Source: Rhizobacter sp.
GTDB lineage: Bacteria; Pseudomonadota; Gammaproteobacteria; Burkholderiales; Burkholderiaceae_C
Direction: 5' to 3'
Assembly (NCBI GenBank): GCA_025355745.1
Contig: JANXZA010000005.1
Location: forward strand, 1-38,280
DNA: 38,280 nt
Position 1 is the stretch's first letter, and each line of letters starts with the position of its first letter. The position numbers and the translations under genes are program-made. The notes beneath the pieces are model-generated. The model had not been told where the DNA came from. It saw only the letters and a program-made list of their open reading frames with translations, and searched no databases. Below, one piece after another: positions 23,920 through 32,966 of this stretch.

Positions 23920-26459
23920 CATTGCCAACGCCTGCCGCGGTTCGCGGTGTTGCCGCTGCCGCCACCAAGGCCTGGTTCGCCGCGCGCGGCTGGAAGCCAT
24001 TCCCGTTCCAGCGCGAAGTCTGGGCCGCGATGGCCGCCGGCCACAGCGGCCTGCTGCACGCAACCACCGGCTCGGGCAAGTCCTACGCGGTGGGCTTGGG
24101 CGCGCTGCTGCGGGCGGCCGCGCTGAAGGTGCCTCGGCAAGGAACCCAAGCACCCAAGCTCGGCGTGCTCTGGCTCACCCCCATGCGGGCGCTGGCCGCC
24201 GACACGCTGCGTGCCCTGCAATCCCCGCTCGCCGAGCTGGCGCCGAACTGGACCCTCGGCATGCGCACCGGCGACACGCCGAGCGCCGAGCGCGCACGCC
24301 AGGACCGGCGCTTCCCGAGCGTGCTCGTCACCACGCCCGAGTCGCTCAGCGTGATGCTGTCGCGCGAAGGCGCGCACGACGAACTGGCCAGCGTGCACAC
24401 GGTCGTCGTCGACGAATGGCACGAGCTGCTGGGCAACAAGCGCGGCGTGCAGGTGCAGCTCGCGCTGGCGCGGCTGAAGCGCTGGAACCCGGGCCTCGTC
24501 GTGTGGGGCTTGAGTGCGACGTTAGGCAACCTCGACGACGCGCTGCGCGTGCTGCTCGGGCCGCAGGTCGAAGGCGGCACGCCGGGCAAGCTGGTGCAGG
24601 GCCGGGTCGAGAAGAACCTGCTGATCGACACGCTGCTGCCCGAACACCCCGGGCGCTTTTCCTGGGGCGGGCACCTGGGCAAGCAGATGCAGCTGCCGGT
24701 GGTGGCCGAGATCGAGAAGTCGAGCACCACGCTGGTGTTCGTCAACGTGCGCTCGCAGGCCGAGATCTGGTACCAGCTGCTGCTGCAGGAGCGGCCGGAG
24801 TGGGCCGGCGTGGTCGCACTGCACCACGGCTCGCTCGACAAGTCGGTGCGTGAATGGGTCGAGGCGGGCCTGAAGGAGGGGCGCTTGAAGGCGGTGGTGG
24901 CGACCTCGTCGCTCGACCTCGGCGTCGACTTCCTGCCGGTCGAACGGGTGCTGCAGATCGGCTCGGCGAAGGGCATCGCGCGGCTGCTCCAGCGGGCCGG
25001 GCGCAGCGGCCACGCGCCGGGCCGCGCCAGCCGCATCACGCTGGTGCCGACCAACACGCTCGAGCTGGTCGAAGCGGTGGCGGCGCGGCGTGCTGCGCAG
25101 GCCGGCACGATCGAACAGCGCGCCACGCCCGACAAGCCGCTCGACGTGCTGGTGCAGCACCTGGTGACGGTGGCGCTCGGCGGCGGTTTCACGGCCACCG
25201 CACTGTTCGACGAAGTACGCGGCGCGCATGCCTACCGCGCGTTGACGCCGGATGAATTTCAGTGGGCACTCGACTTCGTGGTGAAGGGTGGCGCAAGCCT
25301 GGCGGTGTACCCGGAGTACCACCGCGTCGTCGAGGTCGAGGGCGTGTACCGCGTGCCGGACCGCGGCATCGCGCGGCGCCACCGGATGCAGATCGGCACC
25401 ATCGTCTCGGACTCGTCGATGACGGTGGCCTACCTGAGCGGCGGGCGCATCGGCACGGTCGAAGAAGGCTTCATCGCACGGCTGCGCAAGGGCGACTGTT
25501 TCCTGTTTGCCGGCCGCATGCTCGAGTACCTGCGCACGCAGGACATGACGGCTTATGTGAAGCGTGCCGAGAAGAACAAGGGCGTGGTGACGAGCTGGGC
25601 AGGGGCGAAGATGCCGCTGTCGAACGAGCTGGCGGATGCGGTGCTGGAGGTTCTGGCCGGGGCGGCCAACGACGCCCAAACGGGCCGCGCCGGCCACATC
25701 GACACGATGGGCGAGCCCGAGCTGGAAGCCGCGCGGCCGATGCTCGAGGCGCAGCTGCGTTTGTCGCGCATTCCCACGCCGGCCACCTTGCTGATCGAGC
25801 GCTTCACGTCGCGCGAAGGCCAGCACCTGTTCGTCTACCCGTTCGCCGGCCGCAACGCCCACATCGGCCTGGCCAGCCTGCTGGCGTGGCGGCTCGCGAA
25901 GGACGCGCCGAACACCTTCAGCCTGTCGATCAACGACTACGGGCTGGAGCTGCTGAGTGCCTTGCCGGTGAGTGCCGCGCCGCTGCGCGATGCGAGCCTG
26001 TTCAGTGCCGACAACCTGCTCCACGATGTGCTCGCGAGCCTGAACTCGAGCGAGCTGGCGCGGCGGCGTTTCCGCGAGATCGCGCGGGTAGCGGGGCTGG
26101 TGTTCACAGGCTTTCCGGGCCAGCCGAAGAGCACGCGCCAGTTGCAGGCATCGAGCTCGCTTTTCTTCGATGTGTTCAGCAAATACGACGCCGCCAACCT
26201 GCTGCTGACGCAGGCCCAAACCGAGGTGCTGAGCCAGGAGCTCGACATTCGCCGGCTCGGCGCCAGCTTGACACGCATGCGCGGCCAGCGCATCGAATTC
26301 GTCGAGCTGAAGGTGCCCAGCCCGTTCGCGCTGCCGCTGATGGTGGAGCGCTTTCGCGAGAAGCTCAGCACCGAAAAATTGAAGGACCGGCTGGAACGGA
26401 TGTTGAAGGACATGGAGCGGGTGGTGGATGCCGCCGATGCGGCGCTGCGGCCGGGCTGA
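23916..26459 (+). CDS. Ligase-associated Lhr-like DEXH-box DNA helicase
   Basis: An 847-residue superfamily 2 helicase of the Lhr-core type that occurs with the ATP-dependent ligase and MBL exonuclease. Walker A is TTGSGKS (Lys55), motif II is DEWH ([11 protein letters not shown]), motif III is SATLGN, and the second RecA domain has [24 protein letters not shown] and [13 protein letters not shown] winged-helix and a long Lhr-specific C-terminal domain follow ([35 protein letters not shown]). The GTG at 23916 was chosen because it overlaps the antiporter stop and gives the family length. It is 8.4 kb from the ligase and exonuclease genes, which usually lie adjacent. No metallophosphoesterase gene is present in the window. 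Confidence 0.95.
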   Translation: MTLPTPAAVRGVAAAATKAWFAARGWKPFPFQREVWAAMAAGHSGLLHATTGSGKSYAVGLGALLRAAALKVPRQGTQAPKLGVLWLTPMRALAADTLRALQSPLAELAPNWTLGMRTGDTPSAERARQDRRFPSVLVTTPESLSVMLSREGAHDELASVHTVVVDEWHELLGNKRGVQVQLALARLKRWNPGLVVWGLSATLGNLDDALRVLLGPQVEGGTPGKLVQGRVEKNLLIDTLLPEHPGRFSWGGHLGKQMQLPVVAEIEKSSTTLVFVNVRSQAEIWYQLLLQERPEWAGVVALHHGSLDKSVREWVEAGLKEGRLKAVVATSSLDLGVDFLPVERVLQIGSAKGIARLLQRAGRSGHAPGRASRITLVPTNTLELVEAVAARRAAQAGTIEQRATPDKPLDVLVQHLVTVALGGGFTATALFDEVRGAHAYRALTPDEFQWALDFVVKGGASLAVYPEYHRVVEVEGVYRVPDRGIARRHRMQIGTIVSDSSMTVAYLSGGRIGTVEEGFIARLRKGDCFLFAGRMLEYLRTQDMTAYVKRAEKNKGVVTSWAGAKMPLSNELADAVLEVLAGAANDAQTGRAGHIDTMGEPELEAARPMLEAQLRLSRIPTPATLLIERFTSREGQHLFVYPFAGRNAHIGLASLLAWRLAKDAPNTFSLSINDYGLELLSALPVSAAPLRDASLFSADNLLHDVLASLNSSELARRRFREIARVAGLVFTGFPGQPKSTRQLQASSSLFFDVFSKYDAANLLLTQAQTEVLSQELDIRRLGASLTRMRGQRIEFVELKVPSPFALPLMVERFREKLSTEKLKDRLERMLKDMERVVDAADAALRPG

Positions 26460-26533
26460 CGCGTTTTGCCGGCGTTGGCCCTTGGCACAAGGTGCAGCGG
26501 CTCTTACGGATTTGCTTTCGGTCGCCAAGAACC

Positions 26534-26607
26534 TCCGTTCGCCCTGAGCCCGTCGAAGGGCTTCGACAAGCCTGTCCTGAGCTTGCCGAAGGGCTTAGCC
26601 CGAACGG
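26534..26607. repeat. CCTGAGC..TCGAAGGGC repeat, copy 1
   Basis: Two direct half-copies, CCTGAGCCCGTCGAAGGGCT and CCTGAGCTTGCCGAAGGGCT, framed by inverted CCGTTCG and CGAACGG ends. A second copy lies at 36606-36674. It fills most of the 177-bp gap between the convergent helicase and the small exported protein gene, and may act as a two-way transcript end. Confidence 0.8.
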
Positions 26608-26636
26608 ACATCTATGCAATTGAATGCAAATCGGTA

Positions 26637-27113
26637 TCAGCCGTGCCGGCTGGCCACCACCACCAGCAAGCGCATCGGCTGGCCGGCCGCATCGGGCTGC
26701 ATGTCATCGAGCCAGGCCGCACCGAACACAGGCTTGCTGCCGAGCCAGTCGCGGCGCTGCCAGACCTGCAAATGAAAGCCGAGCTGTTGCTGCGGATAGC
26801 CGCCCACTGCGCTCCAGCCAGGCCCGAGGCGGCCGGTGTAGAAGGCCGTGACGGCCTCCCGCGAGGCGGTCTTGTCCAGCAGGTAGCGCGCGAAACTCAA
26901 GGCGCCATGGCTGGGCCGAAGCTGGGTCGCGATGACGGCCTCGCAATCGGACAAGGCCAGCTCGAATGCGCCCCGTGCCTGCAAGGGCTGCGCGCCGGGC
27001 GGTGCCAGTTCGGGCCCGGGTGCGGCCTCACCGGCGCAGGCGGGAGGCGTCAGTGCGATCACGATGGCGCCACTGGCAAAACAGCGACGACGCAAAACGA
27101 ACCCATGCTTCAC
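26637..27113 (-). CDS. Small exported protein of unknown function
   Basis: A 158-residue protein not recognised from sequence. The N-terminus MKHGFVLRRRCFASGAIVIALTPPACAGEA looks like a signal peptide. The RRCF stretch partly matches a twin-arginine motif, and cleavage after ACA would give a mature protein of about 130 residues. The mature part has one compact domain: LSFARYLLDKTASREAVTAFYTGRLGPGW, then YPQQQLGFHLQVWQRRDW and MRLLVVVASRHG. It starts at GTG 27113, overlapping the stop of the upstream 476-residue gene by 4 bases (GTGA 27110-27113). The two therefore form a pair. Because it is small, exported and coupled to a large Ala-rich protein, an immunity or chaperone role is possible, but this is inference only. 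Confidence 0.72.
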   Translation of the reverse strand: MKHGFVLRRRCFASGAIVIALTPPACAGEAAPGPELAPPGAQPLQARGAFELALSDCEAVIATQLRPSHGALSFARYLLDKTASREAVTAFYTGRLGPGWSAVGGYPQQQLGFHLQVWQRRDWLGSKPVFGAAWLDDMQPDAAGQPMRLLVVVASRHG

Positions 27114-28540
27114 TGGTTGTTCAGGATGACCGTGTTGGCTGCCGACTGGAAGAACGGATCGGCCGGGCCGCGGTAGCGGTCGGCGGTCGGGCTGGCGCGC
27201 GGCAGCGCCAGATCGTACAGCGCCTCGCGCAGCGATTTGCGGCCGGCCGCGACATCGGCCGTGACCTCGCGGATCAGCTCCTTCGACAGGCCGTTCGCGA
27301 GCCCCGACACCACCTTGCCCGACACCGGCAGCCTGGTCGCCGCCGTTGTCGCCACCGACAGCACGGTGCTGAAGGCGTTCGTCAAAATGTCGGCCTTTGT
27401 CTTGTCGTCGGCATTCATCTTGTTGATGGCCGCTTCGGTCGCGCCCGCGTAGTAGCCCAGGTTCTGCGCGTTGCGGTAGAAGTCCTTGCCGCCCTGGTTT
27501 TCGGGCGTATTGATGAAGGCGCTGGCATTGCTCGCGGTGCCGGCACCTTGCAGCTGCGCAATCTGGCGCCCCAGCACCGGGTTGTTCGAGCTCGGGTTTT
27601 CGGTCAGCACCTCGCTCAGGTAGCGGGTCAGCGCCTTGCCGCTGGCGTCGCGCGTGTTCAGCGCGTCGACGACACCGCGTGTGTCCGAATTCATGATCGC
27701 GGTCATGCCGTCGGCAACCGTTTTGGCCGTGTCACCGGCTCCCGGGTTCGGCGACAGCAGCGAGTCGCTGTCGCGGATGTCTTTCAGGGTGCCGGCGGCG
27801 GCGTCAAAAACCCGCGCCTTGGTCTGGGCGTTGCCGCTGGCCGCTGCCGCGTCGAGCACGCCGCGCAGCACCGCCGGGTCGAAGGTGGTGGACGCGTTTG
27901 CCGTCGCGCCGCCACCCATCCCCGCACCCCAGTAGGTGGTGACTCGTTCGCCCTCGCCGGCCTTCAAGACGGCAGCCAGCTGGTTGGCGTCGAGTGACTT
28001 GACTGCGGCATTGAACGTCGCCGGGTCCGACGCCATGCTGGCCAGCACCTTGCCGACCGCGAGCGCGTCCTTGTCGCCGGTGATCAGGCTGTTGTAGCCG
28101 AGGCCGTTGTCCATCGAAGAGTCGCGATCGGTGGCGCGGCCGGCCATGGCCTTCACGTAGTCAAGCTTCGATGCCGCCGGCGCGAACGTGGCCACGGCGT
28201 CGCCGAGCGCGAGCGCCTCGTCGCGCCCGCTGAACACCGAAGACAGGCGCGCGAGCTGCGTGCCGTCGAGGTCTTGCGCCATCTCGTTGAACAGGTCGCG
28301 CTTTTCGCCGCCGGACAGGCCTTGCGCACCGAAGATGCCGCCACTGTTGATGTCGGAAGCCCAGCCCTTGAGGTCGCCGTCACTGAGCTTGCCGACGATT
28401 TTGTCGACGTCGGCGCCCGAAAACTGCTTCAACAGCGCGTTGATCTCGTGCATGTGGTCGTTGCGCGAGGTGCCCATAAAGCCGTCGTCGTTGACGAGGC
28501 TGTGGATTTTCTGCGCGGCTTGGTCGACGGTGATCGGCAT
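27110..28540 (-). CDS. Large Ala-rich helical protein of unknown function (possible secreted effector)
   Basis: A 476-residue protein without a signal peptide, not assigned to a known family. The sequence is mostly helical, with repeated patterns such as GLSGGEKRDLFNEMAQDLDG then TQLARLSSVFSG, and later KDALAVGKVLASMASDPATF and LDANQLAAVLKAGEGE. A Gly-rich stretch (GAGMGGGATANAS) interrupts it. Near the C-terminus, ILTNAFSTVLSVATTAATRL is moderately hydrophobic. These features recall the helical scaffolds of large secreted or polymorphic toxins, but no catalytic motif is visible. The ATG at 28540 is preferred over a GTG at 28564. The downstream gene overlaps its stop and encodes a small exported protein. 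It is divergent from the S41 protease, with 270 bp between starts. Confidence 0.72.
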   Translation of the reverse strand: MPITVDQAAQKIHSLVNDDGFMGTSRNDHMHEINALLKQFSGADVDKIVGKLSDGDLKGWASDINSGGIFGAQGLSGGEKRDLFNEMAQDLDGTQLARLSSVFSGRDEALALGDAVATFAPAASKLDYVKAMAGRATDRDSSMDNGLGYNSLITGDKDALAVGKVLASMASDPATFNAAVKSLDANQLAAVLKAGEGERVTTYWGAGMGGGATANASTTFDPAVLRGVLDAAAASGNAQTKARVFDAAAGTLKDIRDSDSLLSPNPGAGDTAKTVADGMTAIMNSDTRGVVDALNTRDASGKALTRYLSEVLTENPSSNNPVLGRQIAQLQGAGTASNASAFINTPENQGGKDFYRNAQNLGYYAGATEAAINKMNADDKTKADILTNAFSTVLSVATTAATRLPVSGKVVSGLANGLSKELIREVTADVAAGRKSLREALYDLALPRASPTADRYRGPADPFFQSAANTVILNNQ

Positions 28541-28810
28541 GGTGGTTCCAGTCAAGGTTGACACGGTTTGATCCAGTCAGACTAGCCACCCGGGCCAGTT
28601 TCGAACAGTTCGGGTCGGCCCGAGCTGGGGTGCGCCCTAGGTGCGGTATGTGTTGCATGGCGACCGGCGACCCCTGCCAGGCACCCAGCGCGGCCTGCGG
28701 AACTTTCCAGACCCTGCTCACCTCAGAAAACAAGCCGGGCGAATATACTGGTGAACGAAGTTTGTATGAATCAGATTCACGCGGCAAAGCGCCAGGACAA
28801 GGGGTCACTC
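28541..28810. promoter_or_regulatory. Divergent intergenic region upstream of the S41 protease
   Basis: A 270-bp gap between divergent starts. TATACT at 28744-28749 is a likely -10 for the protease, with an untranslated leader of roughly 55 nt to the ATG at 28811. Its -35 is weak. CGAACAGTTCG (an 11-bp palindrome, about 28604-28614) lies between flanking CGGGCC and GGCCCG, so a regulatory dyad is possible. TAGTCT on the minus strand (28579-28584) could serve the 476-residue gene. No RNA gene was seen. Confidence 0.4.
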
Positions 28811-30262
28811 ATGGGTGCCAAACTCAAGGTTGCAGGGTGGCTGGCGGTCGGCGCAGTCGCCGGTGCGCTCACCACGATGCAGTTGCAAGCCACCGCCCGC
28901 AACGGCGTGGCACAGTTGCCGCTCGAAGAGCTGCAGCAGCTCGCGGCGGTATTCGGCATGGTCAAGACCGACTACGTGGAACCGGTGGATGAGAAAAAGC
29001 TCATCGGCGACGCCATCTCCGGCATGGTCGCCGGCCTCGACCCGCATTCCCAGTACTTCGACAAGAAGAACTACAAGGAATTCCGCGAAGCGACCACCGG
29101 CCGCTTCATCGGCATCGGCATCGAAATGGCGATGGAAGAAGGCCTGGTGAAGGTCGTCAGCCCGATCGAGGGCTCGCCCGCATTCCGCGCCGGCATGAAG
29201 AGCGGCGACCTGATCACCAAGATCGACGACACGATCGTGAAAGGCCTGAGCGTCGACCAGGCGGTCAAGCGCATGCGCGGCGAGCCGGGTACCAAGGTCG
29301 TGCTGACAGTGCTGCGCAAGTCGGAAAGCCGCAGTTTCCCGGTGACCATCGTGCGCGAGGAAATTCGCACCCAGAGCGTGCGCTCCAAGGTCATCGAACC
29401 CGGTTACGCCTGGCTGCGTGTGAGCCAGTTCCAGGACCGCACGGTCGACGACTTCGCGCGCAAGCTCGAAGAGATCTACAAGGCCGAGCCGAAGCTGAAA
29501 GGCCTGGTGCTCGACCTGCGCAACGACCCGGGCGGCCTGCTCGAAGGAGCGGTGGCGATCTCCGCTGCCTTCCTGCCGAGCGACGTGCTGGTGGTGTCGA
29601 CCAACGGCCAGCTCGCTGACTCGAAGCAGACCTTCAAGGCCAGCCCGTCCGACTACCTGCGTCGCGGCGGCTCCGACCCGCTGCGCAAGCTGCCGGAGGC
29701 CCTGAAGAACGTGCCGCTGATCGTGCTGGTCAACGAAGGCTCGGCCTCGGCGAGCGAGATCGTCGCCGGCGCGCTGCAAGACCACAAGCGCGCCATCATC
29801 ATGGGTGCCCAGACCTTCGGCAAGGGCTCGGTGCAGACGGTGCGCCCGCTCTCGCCCGAGACTGCGCTGAAGATCACCACCGCGCGCTATTACACGCCCA
29901 GCGGAGCATCGATCCAGGCCAAGGGCATCGTGCCCGACGTGATGCTCGACGAGACCGCAGAAGGCAATCTGTTCGCCGCCCTTCGCACCCGCGAGGCCGA
30001 CCTCGAGAAGCATTTGCAAAGCGGGCAGGGTGCCGAGAAGAAAGACGAAGCCCGTGAAAAGGCCCGCGACGAAGCGCGCAAGAAGCTCGAAGACGAAACC
30101 GCCAGGAAGGCCGCCACGCGCACCGATCTGAAGCCGCCGCCCGAGTTCGGTACCGCGGAAGACTTCCAGCTGACCCAGGCCTTGAACCGGTTGAAGGGCA
30201 AGACCGTGCTGGTCAGCAAGACGGCCGTAGAGCGCAAGGCCGAGACCGACACCACGAACTGA
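28811..30262 (+). CDS. S41 family C-terminal processing peptidase
   Basis: A 483-residue periplasmic serine protease of the CtpA/Prc type. It has an N-terminal membrane anchor or signal (LKVAGWLAVGAVAGALTTM), the conserved PLEELQQLAAVFGMVKTDYVEPVDEKKL, a PDZ domain (about residues 85-170, containing GIGIEMAMEEGLVKVVSPIE and SPAFRAGMKSGDLI), and the catalytic domain. The nucleophile lies in NEGSASASEIVAGAL, with the general-base Lys in TFGKGSVQTV. The C-terminal tail is Lys/Glu/Ala-rich. The family trims the C-termini of envelope proteins. The ATG at 28811 has AAGGGG six bases upstream, and in-frame starts at 28751 and 28766 would add an unconserved leader. An intrinsic terminator follows the stop. 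Confidence 0.94.
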   Translation: MGAKLKVAGWLAVGAVAGALTTMQLQATARNGVAQLPLEELQQLAAVFGMVKTDYVEPVDEKKLIGDAISGMVAGLDPHSQYFDKKNYKEFREATTGRFIGIGIEMAMEEGLVKVVSPIEGSPAFRAGMKSGDLITKIDDTIVKGLSVDQAVKRMRGEPGTKVVLTVLRKSESRSFPVTIVREEIRTQSVRSKVIEPGYAWLRVSQFQDRTVDDFARKLEEIYKAEPKLKGLVLDLRNDPGGLLEGAVAISAAFLPSDVLVVSTNGQLADSKQTFKASPSDYLRRGGSDPLRKLPEALKNVPLIVLVNEGSASASEIVAGALQDHKRAIIMGAQTFGKGSVQTVRPLSPETALKITTARYYTPSGASIQAKGIVPDVMLDETAEGNLFAALRTREADLEKHLQSGQGAEKKDEAREKARDEARKKLEDETARKAATRTDLKPPPEFGTAEDFQLTQALNRLKGKTVLVSKTAVERKAETDTTN

Positions 30263-30298
30263 GCGCATCGCGCGACGGTGCGTCGCCTTTCCATCCAG

Positions 30299-30323
30299 CG
30301 CCCGTGCAGCCCACGGGCGTTTT
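30299..30323 (+). terminator. Rho-independent terminator of the S41 protease gene
   Basis: CGCCCGTG (30299-30306), loop CAGCC, CACGGGCG (30312-30319), then TTTT and a C. The stem is a perfect 8 bp, G/C-rich, and lies 37 bp after the stop. The next gene begins at 30360 with its own -10-like hexamer. Confidence 0.8.
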
Positions 30324-30359
30324 CACGCGCGACGGGCGCCACACTGCTAGGCTGCGCCG

Positions 30360-31154
30360 ATGAACGACGACCAGTTGCTGCGCTACTCGCGCCATGTCCT
30401 GCTCGACGACATCGGCATCGAAGGTCAGCGCCGCATCCTGGCGGCGCACGCACTGGTGATCGGTGCGGGCGGGCTGGGCTCGCCGGTGGTGCTGTACCTG
30501 GCGACGGCCGGCGTAGGCACGATCACCGTCGTCGATGACGACGTGGTCGACGTGACCAACCTGCAGCGTCAGATCGCCCACACGCTGGCGCGCGTCGGCC
30601 AGCCCAAGGTCGCCTCGATCGCGGCCGCCGTTGCCGCGATCAACCCGGACGTGCGCGTGATCGCGTTGCAAGCGCGCGCCGACCCGCAACAACTTGCGGT
30701 CTGGGTCGCCGCCGCCGATGTCGTCATCGACTGCAGCGACAACTTTGCGACCCGCCACCAGGTCAACGCGGCCTGCGTGGCGCATGGCAAGCCGCTGGTG
30801 TCGGGGGCGGCGATCGGCTTCGACGGGCAGATTTCGGTCTTTGACACACGCGACGCGCGCGACGCCGGCCAATCCACCGATGCCGCCGCGCCGCCCTGCT
30901 ACGCCTGCCTGTTCCCGCCCGGCGCCACCTTCGAGGAAGTGCGCTGCGCAACGATGGGCGTCTTCGCGCCGCTGGTGGGCATCATCGGCAGCATGCAGGC
31001 GGCCGAGGCGCTGAAGCTGCTCGCGGGCGTGGGCTCGTCGCTGGCCGGGCGCTTGCAGATGCTCGACGCTCGCACGATGGAATGGAGCGAGATCCGGACT
31101 TCGCGCAGCCCGGGCTGCCCGGTGTGCGGAACCCGGGCGGCAGCATCATCCTAG
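30360..31154 (+). CDS. moeB: MoeB/ThiF/HesA-family E1-like adenylyltransferase
   Basis: A 264-residue cytoplasmic enzyme that adenylates the C-terminus of a small sulfur-carrier protein (MoaD or ThiS), for molybdopterin or thiazole synthesis. ATP-binding residues are in ALVIGAGGLGSPVVLYLATAGVG and the VDDDVVDVTNLQRQI stretch. Zinc is held by CYAC (LFPPG follows) and the C-terminal CPVC. CATMGVFAPLVGIIGSMQAAEALKLL is the conserved crossover region. MoeB and ThiF cannot be told apart by sequence alone; moeB is the usual name in this context. TAGGCT lies 6 bases before the ATG, no ribosome site is present, and the upstream terminator supports an independent start. Confidence 0.9.
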   Translation: MNDDQLLRYSRHVLLDDIGIEGQRRILAAHALVIGAGGLGSPVVLYLATAGVGTITVVDDDVVDVTNLQRQIAHTLARVGQPKVASIAAAVAAINPDVRVIALQARADPQQLAVWVAAADVVIDCSDNFATRHQVNAACVAHGKPLVSGAAIGFDGQISVFDTRDARDAGQSTDAAAPPCYACLFPPGATFEEVRCATMGVFAPLVGIIGSMQAAEALKLLAGVGSSLAGRLQMLDARTMEWSEIRTSRSPGCPVCGTRAAASS

Positions 31155-31206
31155 TCATACAAATGACTCAGTTGACTCATCTGATGCAGATGCAGGTGCA
31201 GATGCT
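31153..31206 (+). promoter_or_regulatory. Operator-like dyad and hexamer repeats upstream of the GntR gene
   Basis: AGTCAT (31153-31158) and ATGACT (31163-31168) form a perfect dyad with a 4-bp spacer. A second TGACTCA follows at 31173-31179, nine bases after the first at 31164. Four hexamers GATGCA, GATGCA, GGTGCA, GATGCT (31183-31206) come next. TAGACT at 31210-31215 is a -10 candidate 8 bases before the ATG. This is the likely site of autoregulation by the GntR protein. Confidence 0.5.
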
Positions 31207-31223
31207 GTGTAGACTGATGCCCC

Positions 31224-32006
31224 ATGCATACCGCCGTTGCTGAAGCATTGTTCGCTGCCATCGCCCCGGAAGCGGCGGGCATGCCGCTGTACCGGGTCGT
31301 GAAGCGCTCGCTGCTGGGGGCGATCGAGTCCGGCCGCTGCCCGCCGGGCCAGGCGCTGCCGAGCGAAACGCTGATTGCCGCTGCGATGGGGGTGTCGATC
31401 GGCACGCTGCGTCGCGCGGTCGACGAACTCGCGGCCGAGCACATCCTGGTGCGGCGCCAGGGCCGTGGCACCTTCGTGGCCACGCACCACCCGAGCCGCT
31501 TTCTGTTCCAGTTCTTTCATGTCGAACGCGCTGACGGCCTGCGCGAAGCACCGCGCGTCGACCTGGTCTCGTTCGAGCGCGTGCGCGCCACTGACGAAGC
31601 CGCGCAGGCACTGAACCTTCGCCCCGGCGACGCGGTAATCCAGATCGAGAACCGCCTGCAGCTCCAGGGCCGGGCGGTGATCTACGACCGCCTGACGCTG
31701 CCAGCCACGCTCTTCAAGGGCCTGACCGAAAAGCGTTTTCGCGAACGGCCGGGCACGATCTACCAGCTCTATCAGAGCGACTACGCGATCACGGTGGTGC
31801 GCGCTCTCGAGCGCGCCCGCGCCTGCGGCGCCGACCGCCACACCGTGCGCGTGCTCGGCCTGGCGCCTGGCGAGCCGGTGCTGCAGGTGCTGCGCACCGC
31901 GCTGACCTTCGGCGACCGCCCGGTCGAGCACCGCGTCTCGACCCTGGACACGACCCACCACGACTATGTCCAGTTGCTGTCGCGCCCGGCAATGCCAGCC
32001 GACTGA
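31224..32006 (+). CDS. GntR-family transcriptional regulator (HutC type with UTRA domain)
   Basis: A 260-residue DNA-binding regulator. Residues about 20-95 are the GntR winged helix: GMPLYRVVKRSLLGAIESGRCPPGQALPSETLIAAAMGVS, then TLRRAVDELAAEHILVRRQGRGTFV. Residues about 105-255 form a UTRA ligand-binding domain with LRPGDAVIQIENRLQLQGRAVIYDR and YDRLTLPATLFKGL. The ligand is unknown. A role in regulating the downstream LOG and arginase genes, or itself, is possible from position only. The ATG at 31224 was used; a later ATG at about residue 20 would also keep the DNA-binding domain. It is followed 26 bp later by the LOG-family gene, which has its own -10-like hexamer. Confidence 0.9.
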   Translation: MHTAVAEALFAAIAPEAAGMPLYRVVKRSLLGAIESGRCPPGQALPSETLIAAAMGVSIGTLRRAVDELAAEHILVRRQGRGTFVATHHPSRFLFQFFHVERADGLREAPRVDLVSFERVRATDEAAQALNLRPGDAVIQIENRLQLQGRAVIYDRLTLPATLFKGLTEKRFRERPGTIYQLYQSDYAITVVRALERARACGADRHTVRVLGLAPGEPVLQVLRTALTFGDRPVEHRVSTLDTTHHDYVQLLSRPAMPAD

Positions 32007-32032
32007 TCCTCCGATCGCGATAAGCTGCACCC

Positions 32033-32938
32033 ATGGACAAGAAGACCGACCTCACCGCCCGCAATTTCCCGACTGCGAAACAGGACGCCACCGACAGCGC
32101 CCCGCCGTTGACGCGCTACGACGGCCCGGAAAGCTCGTACCGCCTGGCCTTCACCGACACGGCCTTTCTGCTGCGCGAAGAAATGCGCCCGGTGCGCATG
32201 CAGCTCGAACTGCTCAAGCCCGAACTGGTGCAGGACGAGCAAGGTATCGAGTCGACCATCGTCATCTTCGGCAGTGCGCGCATCGTGCCGCCCGACGTGG
32301 CGCAGCGCCTGCTCGACGACGCCCGTTCGGCTGGCGATGCGACCGCGCTGGCACTGGCCGAACGCCACATGGCGATGTCGCACTACTACGAGCAGGCGCG
32401 CCGCTTCGCTGCCATCGTCACCGAGAAGTCGCGCGCACTGGCCACGCCGATGGTGGTCGTCACCGGCGGCGGGCCGGGCATCATGGAGGCCGGCAACCGC
32501 GGCGCGTTCGAGGTCGGCGGCAAGAGCATCGGCCTGAACATCGTGCTTCAGCACGAGCAGACGCCGAACCCGTACATCACGCCCGAGCTGTGCTTCCAGT
32601 TCCACTACTTCGGCCTGCGCAAGATGCACTTTTTGATGCGCTCGGTGGCGCTGGTGTGCTTCCCCGGCGGCTTCGGCACGCTCGACGAACTGTTCGAGGC
32701 CCTGACGCTGATCCAGACTGGCAAGTCGCGCCGGCGCCCTGTGCTGCTGTTCGGCCGCGAGTTCTGGACCCGGCTGATCGACTTCGACCTGCTGGTCGAG
32801 ACCGGCATGATCAGCGGCCTCGACCTGCAACTGTTTCGCTTCGTCGAGACCGCCGAAGAGGCCTGGAGCGTGTTGGAAGCCGAATACGGTTTCAACCTGC
32901 GTGAGCACGACAAGGACATCGGCCCGGCCGACCTTTGA
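32033..32938 (+). CDS. LOG-family protein (nucleotide 5'-monophosphate phosphoribohydrolase-like)
   Basis: A 301-residue Rossmann-fold protein of the LOG (formerly lysine decarboxylase-like) family, whose members release a base from a nucleoside monophosphate. The signature PGGxGTxxE is present as CFPGGFGTLDELFE, and MVVVTGGGPGIMEAGNRGAFEVGG supplies the other active-site stretch. The N-terminal extension of about 85 residues is longer than in plant LOG (about 200 residues in total) and is seen in many proteobacterial homologs. The substrate is not known; cytokinin activation should not be assumed. The ATG at 32033 lacks a ribosome site and has TAAGCT 6 bases upstream. Arginase follows 28 bp later. 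Confidence 0.9.
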   Translation: MDKKTDLTARNFPTAKQDATDSAPPLTRYDGPESSYRLAFTDTAFLLREEMRPVRMQLELLKPELVQDEQGIESTIVIFGSARIVPPDVAQRLLDDARSAGDATALALAERHMAMSHYYEQARRFAAIVTEKSRALATPMVVVTGGGPGIMEAGNRGAFEVGGKSIGLNIVLQHEQTPNPYITPELCFQFHYFGLRKMHFLMRSVALVCFPGGFGTLDELFEALTLIQTGKSRRRPVLLFGREFWTRLIDFDLLVETGMISGLDLQLFRFVETAEEAWSVLEAEYGFNLREHDKDIGPADL

Positions 32939-32966
32939 GAACGACCTTGACGCTGAGGCCACTCGC

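Noticed and set aside
24522-26528. Open frame of 668 codons antisense to the Lhr-like helicase
   Set aside because: Shadow of the helicase gene without motifs or a ribosome site.
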